The notes under the pieces: generated by a model
Seen by the model: only the letters and a program-made list of their open reading frames with translations
Databases searched by the model: none
What the model was told of the DNA's origin: nothing
Translations under genes and position numbers: made by a program
Origin: Bisgaard Taxon 45
GTDB lineage: Bacteria; Pseudomonadota; Gammaproteobacteria; Enterobacterales; Pasteurellaceae
Assembly (NCBI GenBank): GCA_030783905.1
Contig: JAQAHH010000001.1
Coordinates: 150,398-214,397 of the forward strand
Direction of reading: 5' to 3'
Length of the DNA stretch: 64,000 nucleotides
Shown: piece by piece, positions 47,959-55,371 of the stretch
How the letters are laid out: each line of letters begins with the position of its first letter
Position numbering within the stretch: position 1 is the first letter of the stretch

Positions 47959-49071
47959 ATGGGAATTTTATTTTCTGACAGTTTAACGGATAGTCAAAAA
48001 CAGGCTATCCAAAACGCCTTTCAACAATTTCAACATCCTAGCTTACAACAAGATCTAGTCAGCTTAAATGTCATCAAAAAAATTGAAAAAGGCGGTGAGA
48101 CGTTACGTATTGAAATTAGTATGCCGTTTGCTTGGAATACTGCATTCGAACAACTCAAGAGCACTCTCTCAGCAGAACTTCTCACATTAGCAGAATGCAA
48201 AGACATTAAATGGCAATTAAATTATCAAATCGCGACATTAAAACGTGCTAATAGCCATCCAGCCGTAAAAGGGGTGAAAAATATCATCGCGGTAACATCA
48301 GGTAAAGGTGGTGTAGGAAAATCCACCATTTCCGTCAACCTTGCCCTCGCCTTACAAAGACAAGGGGCGCGCGTGGGAATTTTAGATGCGGATATTTATG
48401 GACCATCTATTCCTCACATGTTAGGGGTTGCCGATCAGCGCCCAACATCACCCGATAATCAACATATTACCCCCATTCAAGCTCATCATATCTTTGCCAA
48501 TTCCATTGGTTTCTTAATGGAACCGGACAATGCTACGATTTGGCGTGGTCCAATGGCAAGCAGTGCCTTAAGTCAGCTTTTGCAAGAAACCTTATGGCCA
48601 GATTTGGATTATTTAGTGATTGATATGCCACCAGGTACAGGGGATATTCAACTTACTCTCTCGCAACAAATTCCTGTGACGGGTGCGGTCGTGGTCACAA
48701 CCCCGCAAGATATTGCATTACTCGATGCGATTAAAGGTGTTGCCATGTTTGAGCGTGTTTCTGTGCCAGTGTTAGGGATTATCGAAAATATGTCCATGCA
48801 TATTTGTAGCAACTGTGGTCATCAAGAAGCGATTTTCGGTACCGGTGGCGCAGAGCGCATTGCACAAAAATACAATGTCAAAGTGTTAGGACAACAAGCT
48901 TTGCATATTCGCTTACGCGAAGATTTAGACAAAGGTATCCCAACCGTTGTCGCCGCGCCTGAAAGCGACATTGCCCAATCATTTATGCAATTAGCCGAAA
49001 AAGTCGCTACTGAGCTTTACTGGCAAGGTTCGGTGATCCCAAGTGAGATCATGTTTAAAGAAGTAAAATAA
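47959..49071 (+). CDS. mrp: Iron-sulfur carrier protein Mrp/ApbC
   Basis: Mrp/ApbC is a ParA-like ATPase that binds and transfers [4Fe-4S] clusters. The 370 residues have an N-terminal MIP18-like region, the deviant Walker A VTSGKGGVGKST (about residues 112-123), the Walker B region LVIDMPPGTGD, and the cluster-binding CSNCGHQE near residue 285. Divergent from metG, the common gamma-proteobacterial order. A hairpin with uptake-signal-like arms ends it. Confidence 0.93.
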   Translation: MGILFSDSLTDSQKQAIQNAFQQFQHPSLQQDLVSLNVIKKIEKGGETLRIEISMPFAWNTAFEQLKSTLSAELLTLAECKDIKWQLNYQIATLKRANSHPAVKGVKNIIAVTSGKGGVGKSTISVNLALALQRQGARVGILDADIYGPSIPHMLGVADQRPTSPDNQHITPIQAHHIFANSIGFLMEPDNATIWRGPMASSALSQLLQETLWPDLDYLVIDMPPGTGDIQLTLSQQIPVTGAVVVTTPQDIALLDAIKGVAMFERVSVPVLGIIENMSMHICSNCGHQEAIFGTGGAERIAQKYNVKVLGQQALHIRLREDLDKGIPTVVAAPESDIAQSFMQLAEKVATELYWQGSVIPSEIMFKEVK

Positions 49072-49083
49072 ATTAAAAAAATG

Positions 49084-49116
49084 ACCGCACTTTTCCACGA
49101 AATGTGCGGTGTGTTT
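49084..49116 (+). terminator. Terminator after mrp built from uptake-signal-like arms
   Basis: ACCGCAC and GTGCGGT pair, with TTT/AAA beyond a mismatch, and T residues follow. The left arm is an exact uptake signal; the right arm (ATGTGCGGT) has one change. Confidence 0.65.
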
Positions 49117-49152
49117 TGCGATATTTAAACATACCTAGTATGCAGAAAAAAG

Positions 49153-49183
49153 AAAACCCTTGATAAAGTTATCAAGGGTTTTT
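49153..49183 (-). terminator. Terminator after rpsO
   Basis: AAAACCCTTGAT and ATCAAGGGTTTT form a 12-bp stem with loop AAAGTT and A/T tails on both sides. It lies just after the rpsO stop on the minus strand. Confidence 0.85.
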
Positions 49184-49207
49184 GTTTGGAATCAATCCTA
49201 ATAAAAA

Positions 49208-49477
49208 TTAGCGACGTAAACCTAAACGAGCGATAGTTGAAGTGTAAAGCTCAAGATTTGTACGTTTTAAGTAATCTAAAAGTTTACGACGACGAGAAAC
49301 CATACGCAATAAACCACGACGACCGTGGTGATCTTTTTTGTGCGTTGCAAAGTGAGATTGTAAGTGGTTGATTTGTGCAGTTAATAATGCGATTTGCACT
49401 TCTGAAGAACCGGTATCTTTTGCATCACGACCAAATTCAGCAACGATAGCTGCTTTTTTTTCTGTACTTAGAGACAT
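49208..49477 (-). CDS. rpsO: 30S ribosomal protein S15
   Basis: S15 binds the central domain of 16S rRNA early in 30S assembly. The start [28 protein letters not shown] gives the invariant 89 residues; the ORF extends ten codons further upstream without support. [33 protein letters not shown] is the hallmark rRNA-binding segment. E. coli S15 autoregulates through a 5' pseudoknot; I could not confirm one here. Confidence 0.97.
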   Translation of the reverse strand: MSLSTEKKAAIVAEFGRDAKDTGSSEVQIALLTAQINHLQSHFATHKKDHHGRRGLLRMVSRRRKLLDYLKRTNLELYTSTIARLGLRR

Positions 49478-49614
49478 TTGATAACTCCTAAAAGTTAAGT
49501 TAAACATACATCGTTAGCCGATCTCTAATCCAGCCACGACAAAGAAGTGTGAATTTTAACATTGATTTAAAGAAAAGCAATAAATCTTTACCAAATCCAC
49601 CGCACTTTCGGATA

Positions 49615-49641
49615 AAAAGAAAGCCTGCACAGGCAGGCTTT
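49615..49641 (-). terminator. Terminator after receptor 3
   Basis: AAAGCCTGC and GCAGGCTTT pair around a short centre, with A/T tracts outside. It lies 5 bases beyond the receptor 3 stop, at the end of the hutX-hutZ-receptor operon. Confidence 0.8.
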
Positions 49642-49645
49642 CAAA

Positions 49646-52552
49646 TTAGAAGGTAATTTCAGCACTGAATTTAAAGTTACGACCTGGTGAGTAGAAACGG
49701 TTAATTCCTGCACCAGTTTTCTGATTAATTAAATTGCTTGTACCAAAGGGTTTAATTGAACGAGCAGATTCCCATGTCAAGTATTTACGGTCTGTTAAAT
49801 TATAAACGCCAAACTGTAACGTTAAATTCTTAATCGGTTTAATATAACCAACCGCATCAATCAATGTATAGTCATCGCTTCGCCAACGAATAGCGCTATC
49901 TTTATATCCTTGCTCTTTATAGAACATATTATAAGTGTCTTTTGCTTTTTTCTCACTCACACGTGTGATATATAAATCAGCACCGAATTTATTTTCTTTA
50001 TGATCGTAACCTAAACCAATAACAGAGGTTTTAGGCTGAATCGCATTCATTGGGCGATCACCCTCCAAACGACCACGTTGATAAGTAAATTTATAGCTGG
50101 TATTAAATCCGTCTAACACATGCCAAAAATAGCCCAAATTCAAACGTGCATTAATTTCAATCCCTTTCACTTTCGCATTATCGACATTGACATTTTGATA
50201 AACTTGGAAATCTCTTGCTTGTGCATTACCTCCCACTGAGTTCGATAAATTTCTGGAACCTAAATAGGCTAAATCAAGAAACTGACGATATTTTGTCTGG
50301 AACACACTTGTGCTCACAAAACCCCAATTATCGTGAAATGTCAAAGCAAGCTCTTGATTTTTTGCCTCTTCTGGTTTCAACACTGGGTTCGGTAAAATGG
50401 TAAAGTCTGGATGCTTAAAGGTAAAATAAAGTTCATCCGAGGTTGGGGCTCTAAACCCTTTCGAATATTTTACTTGTACTCTTAAAAAATGAGTAGGATC
50501 AAAGGTTGCCCCAATCGAGTAAGAATGTTTCTTAAAGCGTTTTTCTTGTGCAATATAAGCAATATTTTCTTCCGCATTCTTACGAATTTGTTCAGGGCTA
50601 TAATAAGGAACGCCTTGCCAGTTGTACCCTGCTGGAGTGCCTAATTTTACAAACAACTCTTTTACCATATCATCAGCAATCTTAGGTGTAACACCTGGGA
50701 TATATTCTGGCTGATATTTAATATCATCATAACGGTAGCCTAAATCTACGCTCAACATACGGTGCAACTTGATATTATCTGCAAAATATAAAGACTTAGT
50801 TGTTGTCTCCACCGGAATTAAAAAGGAGGTAGGCTCTTCATGTCTTGGACAGAGATATCCATTATAACTTGACATTGTTTTACATGTATTTTCTTTGTTA
50901 GTAATACTATTTATTCCTAATGTTCGTTTAGCCCACCACTTAGGATTGCTGCCTGTATAACCAGCATAATTAACCATAGTTTTTTCTGTTTTACTATAGA
51001 TACCACCGTAATTAAGATTATTTTCCATATCAAATAAAACAAAAGTTTTACTTAAATCTAAGTTGATTTGTTTAGTATTTGTATTTAAATCTCGCTTCTT
51101 ATAATCAAAGGGTCTATAACCTTGAGAATTAGGGAGAATGATATAATGCTTAGCGTATGGCTCAGCTGTATTTTCGTAAGTTCCAAATTTTTTCCCTTGT
51201 ATTATTTTTGTGGTTAAATCAACCATTTGCTTAGTGGCTTTTCCCAAAGGAGCACTATAATTTTCCTTATAAACTTCTACTGGTTTGCTACAGTCGAATA
51301 TTTCACAATCAAACCAAAAATTTGAACCGCCAATTTCTGTCAATGCATAGCCAGAAGGATCTTTTTCTTTACCATCAGAACCGAGGACTTTTGGTGTTTT
51401 CCACTTTTCTTTCTGCAATTCAAGTTCTTCATCATTTTTAGCTAAAATTTTCCCATCTTTCATATGTAATCCAAGCGGATTCTTATATGTATCACATTTT
51501 TCATTGCCATCACAATAATCTTCTGTTCTCGCCCTTGTTGTAATTCTTTGTTGTGAATAGCTTAACTTGAGCGTATCCCAAAATGGCGTAACGGTATAAT
51601 TCTCATAAGTGAAGGAAACATTTTTACGTTTTGTCAAATCATTTGCATGACGAGATTCTTTTTCATCTAACTGAATATATGTTGTTGCAACAAGATTATA
51701 TGAAAGATCATGTCCGCGAGAATGCTGAAGATACGTATCGGACGCCACTGTAAAACGATGATTTTCTGTTGGCGAAAAAGAGAATTTCACTAATGTACTT
51801 TCTTTGGTAATCGTATAAGGATCCGCTTTCTCTCTTTCTTTCCCTTGAATATCTCTACCATTTTTATAGTCATAATTTTCTAATTCATGTCCATGTCGCT
51901 TAGCATGCATAATCAATGCATCAAACATTTGGTAGCGCCCCGCAAAAGTCACCGCATTGAGTCCCTGATTATCTGCAGTCGTGTAGCCTGCTTTATAACC
52001 GATGTGCCAATCCTTTTCAGTCAGAAAATCTCTTGCATCTTTTGTTTCAAACAGTACCGCACCACCTAAAGAACCGCTCCCGACTTTGACTGAGTCAGCA
52101 CCTTTGGCGATTTTCGCCACTTTCAACGTTTCAATTTCTACACTATTTCGCGTATTGTTAAAATTACCATACCCTTCAAATAATTCTTTGAAACCTTGAG
52201 AGGATAGTGTTTCTGCTTGATGAAGCCCATCTACCGTAATCGCTACACGATTCTCATCCACCCCACGAATAGCATAACCGCTCGAACCGAAACGTCCAGC
52301 TTCAACCACTGTCACACCGGTTTCATAGCGCACCAAATCTCTGCTGTCTTGCACTTGTTGACGTTTTAATTGGCTCGCTGTTTTGACGGTTTCACCGACT
52401 TTTTTCTCTTTAATATCCATTTCGTCTTGTTGAGAAGAAACGGTAATCGTATCAAGTTCAGTCGCGTCTTGATTATTCTCTGCCAGCGTGATGGCAGAAT
52501 AACTCAATAACGCCAATGTCATTGCAGAAAATTTTATTGTTGTTGTATGCAT
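49646..52552 (-). CDS. TonB-dependent outer-membrane haem-type receptor 3
   Basis: Third paralogue of the haemoglobin/haem receptor family. The start MHTTTIKFSAMTLALLSY lies 4-8 bases after an AGGTGAGGAAA site; an in-frame GTG three codons earlier overlaps it. The signal peptide ends ITLA before ENNQDA, and the TonB box is LDTITVSS. The plug has GYAIRGVDENRVAITVDGL and GFKELFEGYGNFNNTRN. The barrel has KGFRAPTSDELYFTFKHPDF with the FRAP box and a following histidine, and ends RNFKFSAEITF. Loop cysteine pairs recur (YCDGNEKC, DCEIFDC). It lies 41 bases after hutZ on the same strand, so cotranscription with haem-handling genes points to haem or haemoglobin as ligand. 968 residues. Confidence 0.9.
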   Translation of the reverse strand: MHTTTIKFSAMTLALLSYSAITLAENNQDATELDTITVSSQQDEMDIKEKKVGETVKTASQLKRQQVQDSRDLVRYETGVTVVEAGRFGSSGYAIRGVDENRVAITVDGLHQAETLSSQGFKELFEGYGNFNNTRNSVEIETLKVAKIAKGADSVKVGSGSLGGAVLFETKDARDFLTEKDWHIGYKAGYTTADNQGLNAVTFAGRYQMFDALIMHAKRHGHELENYDYKNGRDIQGKEREKADPYTITKESTLVKFSFSPTENHRFTVASDTYLQHSRGHDLSYNLVATTYIQLDEKESRHANDLTKRKNVSFTYENYTVTPFWDTLKLSYSQQRITTRARTEDYCDGNEKCDTYKNPLGLHMKDGKILAKNDEELELQKEKWKTPKVLGSDGKEKDPSGYALTEIGGSNFWFDCEIFDCSKPVEVYKENYSAPLGKATKQMVDLTTKIIQGKKFGTYENTAEPYAKHYIILPNSQGYRPFDYKKRDLNTNTKQINLDLSKTFVLFDMENNLNYGGIYSKTEKTMVNYAGYTGSNPKWWAKRTLGINSITNKENTCKTMSSYNGYLCPRHEEPTSFLIPVETTTKSLYFADNIKLHRMLSVDLGYRYDDIKYQPEYIPGVTPKIADDMVKELFVKLGTPAGYNWQGVPYYSPEQIRKNAEENIAYIAQEKRFKKHSYSIGATFDPTHFLRVQVKYSKGFRAPTSDELYFTFKHPDFTILPNPVLKPEEAKNQELALTFHDNWGFVSTSVFQTKYRQFLDLAYLGSRNLSNSVGGNAQARDFQVYQNVNVDNAKVKGIEINARLNLGYFWHVLDGFNTSYKFTYQRGRLEGDRPMNAIQPKTSVIGLGYDHKENKFGADLYITRVSEKKAKDTYNMFYKEQGYKDSAIRWRSDDYTLIDAVGYIKPIKNLTLQFGVYNLTDRKYLTWESARSIKPFGTSNLINQKTGAGINRFYSPGRNFKFSAEITF

Positions 52553-52593
52553 TTTCCTCACCTCAAGTAAATACCCTAAAAAGTTGACAAAAT

Positions 52594-53109
52594 TTATTCT
52601 TGGTGTCCTTCAACCAAGTGAACAAAACGCACTAAATCATCATGACTCACTTGGAAAGCTTGACCAAAACCTTTTACAAATAACCCTTGTGAGGGTTTGA
52701 AACTAAACAAATGAAAATCTTTCATTCGAGATAATTCATCCATCAATGCACCATGTCTGGCTTTTAATGCCTCAACCCCCGAGCGCCATTCTTCTGTTTC
52801 TCGCTCAACAACACGTGAGACAGCATCAAACGATAAACGACGACGAGCAAAAATCTGACGACTTTGGCTTTCATCTTCAATTAACATCAAGGAAACTTTT
52901 GGCACGGCTTGTAAATTACGCGCATGGCGTGCAATCGTGGAGATGAAGACTTGATATTCGCCATTATTAATGGCAAAGGGCGCATAGCTCACATTAGGAT
53001 TGCCATCTTCGCCGACAGTAGCGAGCATAATGGTCTTACATTTTGTTTTTAACTCTTGAATTTCTGGGCCTAAACGATTTTGTAATACTTCTTGACGATT
53101 CGTTGTCAT
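52594..53109 (-). CDS. hutZ: HutZ/HugZ-type haem utilisation protein
   Basis: HutZ-like proteins have a split-barrel FMN-binding-like fold and bind or degrade haem in the cytosol to release iron. The 171 residues show the family opening RLGPEIQELKTKCKTIMLATVGEDGNPNVSYAPFAINNGEYQVFIS, then IARHARNLQAVPKVSLMLIEDES, RRRLSFDA, and the C-terminal GLFVKGFGQAFQVSHDDLV. The family's C-terminal loop His is seen in VHLVEGH. It lies 14 bases after hutX, in one operon with receptor 3. Confidence 0.9.
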   Translation of the reverse strand: MTTNRQEVLQNRLGPEIQELKTKCKTIMLATVGEDGNPNVSYAPFAINNGEYQVFISTIARHARNLQAVPKVSLMLIEDESQSRQIFARRRLSFDAVSRVVERETEEWRSGVEALKARHGALMDELSRMKDFHLFSFKPSQGLFVKGFGQAFQVSHDDLVRFVHLVEGHQE

Positions 53110-53123
53110 TACTTCTTTACCTT

Positions 53124-53612
53124 CTAAATAAATGCGTTAAATTTTTGAACTTGTTCTGGGAATAACTGACGCTCAGCATCACGCCCCAAATACACTTTAA
53201 AAATAGTTTGCCCATTATTGGCAATAAATGCGATGTTATAACTTTCTTTACCACGGAACGGTAAACTGACAAAGGCAATTTTACTGATATTGTCTAATTT
53301 AAGATGACCATGCAGAGCACCTTCTTCATCTTTCATATTCAAATTATAATAACCGCGCCCTACCATTCCTGTTGGAAAACGATCTTTGATTTCGAAAATA
53401 GAGCCTTCCTTTTCGATAATGGTAGTAAACGTCCCCCAAGCACTGATCTCAGTAAGTACTTCTTCCGCGCGTTCACCAGAAAAAACACGAACAAACTCAT
53501 CAGGTAAGGCACATAAAATTTCACCTTCCGGCTTCCCAAAATGTGAAGCCATATCCAAAGTAATTGCCAGTGGATTTTGTGTAATATAATCTGCAATTTG
53601 TGCTTTTAGCAT
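53124..53612 (-). CDS. hutX: Cytosolic haem carrier HutX
   Basis: HutX binds haem in the cytosol and passes it to HutZ. The 162 residues begin MLKAQIADYITQNPLAITLDMASHFGKPEGEIL, the typical N-terminal helical region. They continue with WGTFTTIIEKEGSIFEIKDRFP (a beta strand pair), GYYNLNMKDEEGALHGHLKLDNI and FIANNGQTIFKVYLGRDAERQLFPEQVQKF. It is the first gene of hutX-hutZ-receptor. A Fur-like box (53666-53684) lies 54 bases upstream. Confidence 0.9.
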   Translation of the reverse strand: MLKAQIADYITQNPLAITLDMASHFGKPEGEILCALPDEFVRVFSGERAEEVLTEISAWGTFTTIIEKEGSIFEIKDRFPTGMVGRGYYNLNMKDEEGALHGHLKLDNISKIAFVSLPFRGKESYNIAFIANNGQTIFKVYLGRDAERQLFPEQVQKFNAFI

Positions 53613-53665
53613 AATGTTGACAGTATCCTTAAGTAAGCATAATGGTTAAAAAAACATCATCAATC

Positions 53666-53685
53666 AATATTGATAATAGTTTTTA
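53666..53685 (-). promoter_or_regulatory. hutX: Fur-like box upstream of hutX
   Basis: AATATTGATAATAGTTTTT matches the Fur consensus at 13 of 19 positions and shares the AATATTGATAAT half with the strong box at 2221-2239. It is the only regulator-like motif seen in the 306-base gap between hutX and tRNA-Leu, apart from the tRNA promoter. Confidence 0.5.
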
Positions 53686-53857
53686 ATTATATTTGCAATT
53701 GGTGTTTTTTTCAAAAGAAACTGTCTTTTTTTTACAAAAAATTTAAGCAAAAAACCTTTGTTTTTATAGGGTTATTTTTTAGTACACGAATAACGTAAGT
53801 AAGAAAAGCCACACTGATGAAAATAAAGACAATTGAGTCCAAAAAATCATTTTTTAC

Positions 53858-53885
53858 TTGTAACCTATCAATGAAACGGTATAAT
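53858..53885 (+). promoter_or_regulatory. Promoter of tRNA-Leu
   Basis: TTGTAA (53858-53863) and TATAAT (53880-53885) are 16 bases apart, 34 bases before the tRNA. The -10 is a perfect consensus. Confidence 0.7.
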
Positions 53886-53918
53886 ACGAACCTAATTTGA
53901 TGCTCTTTATCAATATGA

Positions 53919-54003
53919 GCCTGGGTGGCGAAATTGGTAGACGCAGTTGATTCAAAATCAACCGCCTTCGGGTGTGCCGGTTCGAGTCCGGCCCTAGGCA
54001 CCA
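53919..54003 (+). tRNA. tRNA-Leu (anticodon CAA)
   Basis: The 85-base sequence folds as a class II tRNA. GCCTGGG pairs with CCTAGGC in the acceptor stem (one G-U), the discriminator is A, and CCA is encoded. The anticodon loop TTCAAAA sits in a GTTGA/TCAAC stem, giving anticodon CAA. A variable arm (CGCCTTCGGGTG) and the T-arm GCCGGTTCGAGTCCGGC follow. Confidence 0.97.
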
Positions 54004-54024
54004 TTGATAAACAGCATTAAAAAA

Positions 54025-54052
54025 GAAAGCCGGCTTTAAGTCGGCTTTTTTG
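54025..54052. terminator. Bidirectional terminator after tRNA-Leu and ugd
   Basis: AAAGCCGGCTT and AAGTCGGCTTT pair (one G-U) with T and A tracts on the two sides. It ends the tRNA transcript and probably the glycan operon on the opposite strand. Confidence 0.8.
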
Positions 54053-54181
54053 TTTACGATATATCATCACACAAGTGCGGTGTTTTTTGAAGATGTTCTC
54101 TTAATAGTAAAAGCGAGCCTGGTTGACTGACTTTGTTTACATAAAATGCAAGACGCCTTTTCGCGATCTTGTGTGAATTAG

Positions 54182-55351
54182 CTATATATCACTTCCTTTG
54201 AGATCCCTTGTATAGACCTTATCAAACACATCTTCCAACTCTGAAGTAATACGGTTTGCCAAAATAATATCGGCTTGTTGTTTGAAACTATCGAGATCTC
54301 GAACCAATATCGCGTCAAAAAACATATCATCATGATATTCTGGTTCATAGACTAAGATTTTTATCCCCGCTTCACTCAGTCGTCTCATAATACCTTTAAT
54401 ACTAGAGCTGCGGAAATTATCTGACCCCGCTTTCATGGTTAAGCGATAAACCCCCACCACATTTGGTTTTTTCTTAAGAATATCATGGGCAATAAAATCC
54501 TTTCTGGTGGAATTAGATTGCACAATGGCACTGATTAAATCTTGTGGGATATCTTGGAAATTAGCTAATAATTGCTTAGTATCTTTTGGTAAGCAGTAAC
54601 CACCATAACCAAAAGAGGGGTTGTTATAATGCGTACCAATTCGAGGATCTAAAGACACACCTTCAATAATTTGGCGAGCATCTAATCCAAAAGTTAAAGC
54701 GAAAGAATCAAGCTCATTAAAAAAAGCCACCCGTAAAGCCAAATAGGTGTTGGCAAATAATTTTATTGATTCCGCTTCTGTGGGATGAGTATGCAAGATT
54801 GGTGTTTGTGGCTCAAGGCTACAATCTCGCAAAATTTGGGCAAATTTTTTCGCTGCGTCGCTATGATCCCCAACCACAATACGGGATGGATGTAAATTAT
54901 CGTACAAGGCTTTACTCTCACGTAGAAACTCTGGCGAAAAGAAAATCCGTTCCGTATTAAACTGGCGACGCATTCTTAACACGAAACCAACAGGAATGGT
55001 TGATTTGATGACGAAATGTGCATCAGGATTTTGTTGAATCGCCGTAGCTAATACGGCTTCTACTGAACGTGTATCAAAGTAATCTGTCACAGGATCATAA
55101 TCTGTTGGTGTGGCGATAATGATATACTCTGCACCTAAATAGGCTTCCTCCTCCTTAACCGTAGCATGTAAATGTAATTTTTTACTCGCGAGATACTCAC
55201 TAATTTCTGTATCCCGAATAGGCGATACTTTATTATTAATCAAGTGCACTTTTTCAGTCGACACATCAAGTAATGTCACATCATGTTGCTGTGCAAGTAA
55301 TATCGCATTGGAAAGTCCTACATAACCTGCTCCGACAATAGTGATTTTCAT
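54182..55351 (-). CDS. ugd: UDP-glucose 6-dehydrogenase (nucleotide-sugar dehydrogenase)
   Basis: This NAD-dependent dehydrogenase most likely oxidises UDP-glucose to UDP-glucuronate. The 389 residues have the N-terminal Rossmann [24 protein letters not shown], the substrate region [15 protein letters not shown] and FSPEFLRES, and the catalytic cysteine in [18 protein letters not shown]. It ends with the C-terminal NAD/UDP domain ([18 protein letters not shown]). GDP-mannose or UDP-ManNAc dehydrogenases share this fold; the FSPEFLRES and [10 protein letters not shown] forms favour UDP-glucose. It is the last gene of the six-gene operon, 20 bases after the tandem-kinase gene, so its product probably feeds that pathway. 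Confidence 0.85.
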   Translation of the reverse strand: MKITIVGAGYVGLSNAILLAQQHDVTLLDVSTEKVHLINNKVSPIRDTEISEYLASKKLHLHATVKEEEAYLGAEYIIIATPTDYDPVTDYFDTRSVEAVLATAIQQNPDAHFVIKSTIPVGFVLRMRRQFNTERIFFSPEFLRESKALYDNLHPSRIVVGDHSDAAKKFAQILRDCSLEPQTPILHTHPTEAESIKLFANTYLALRVAFFNELDSFALTFGLDARQIIEGVSLDPRIGTHYNNPSFGYGGYCLPKDTKQLLANFQDIPQDLISAIVQSNSTRKDFIAHDILKKKPNVVGVYRLTMKAGSDNFRSSSIKGIMRRLSEAGIKILVYEPEYHDDMFFDAILVRDLDSFKQQADIILANRITSELEDVFDKVYTRDLKGSDI

Positions 55352-55371
55352 ACTTTTCTCCTATATTTCAT

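Noticed and set aside
53732..54004. Minus-strand 90-codon frame over tRNA-Leu
   Set aside because: The segment GLEPAHPKAVDFESTAST is the well-known false protein produced by translating the complement of a tRNA-Leu gene.
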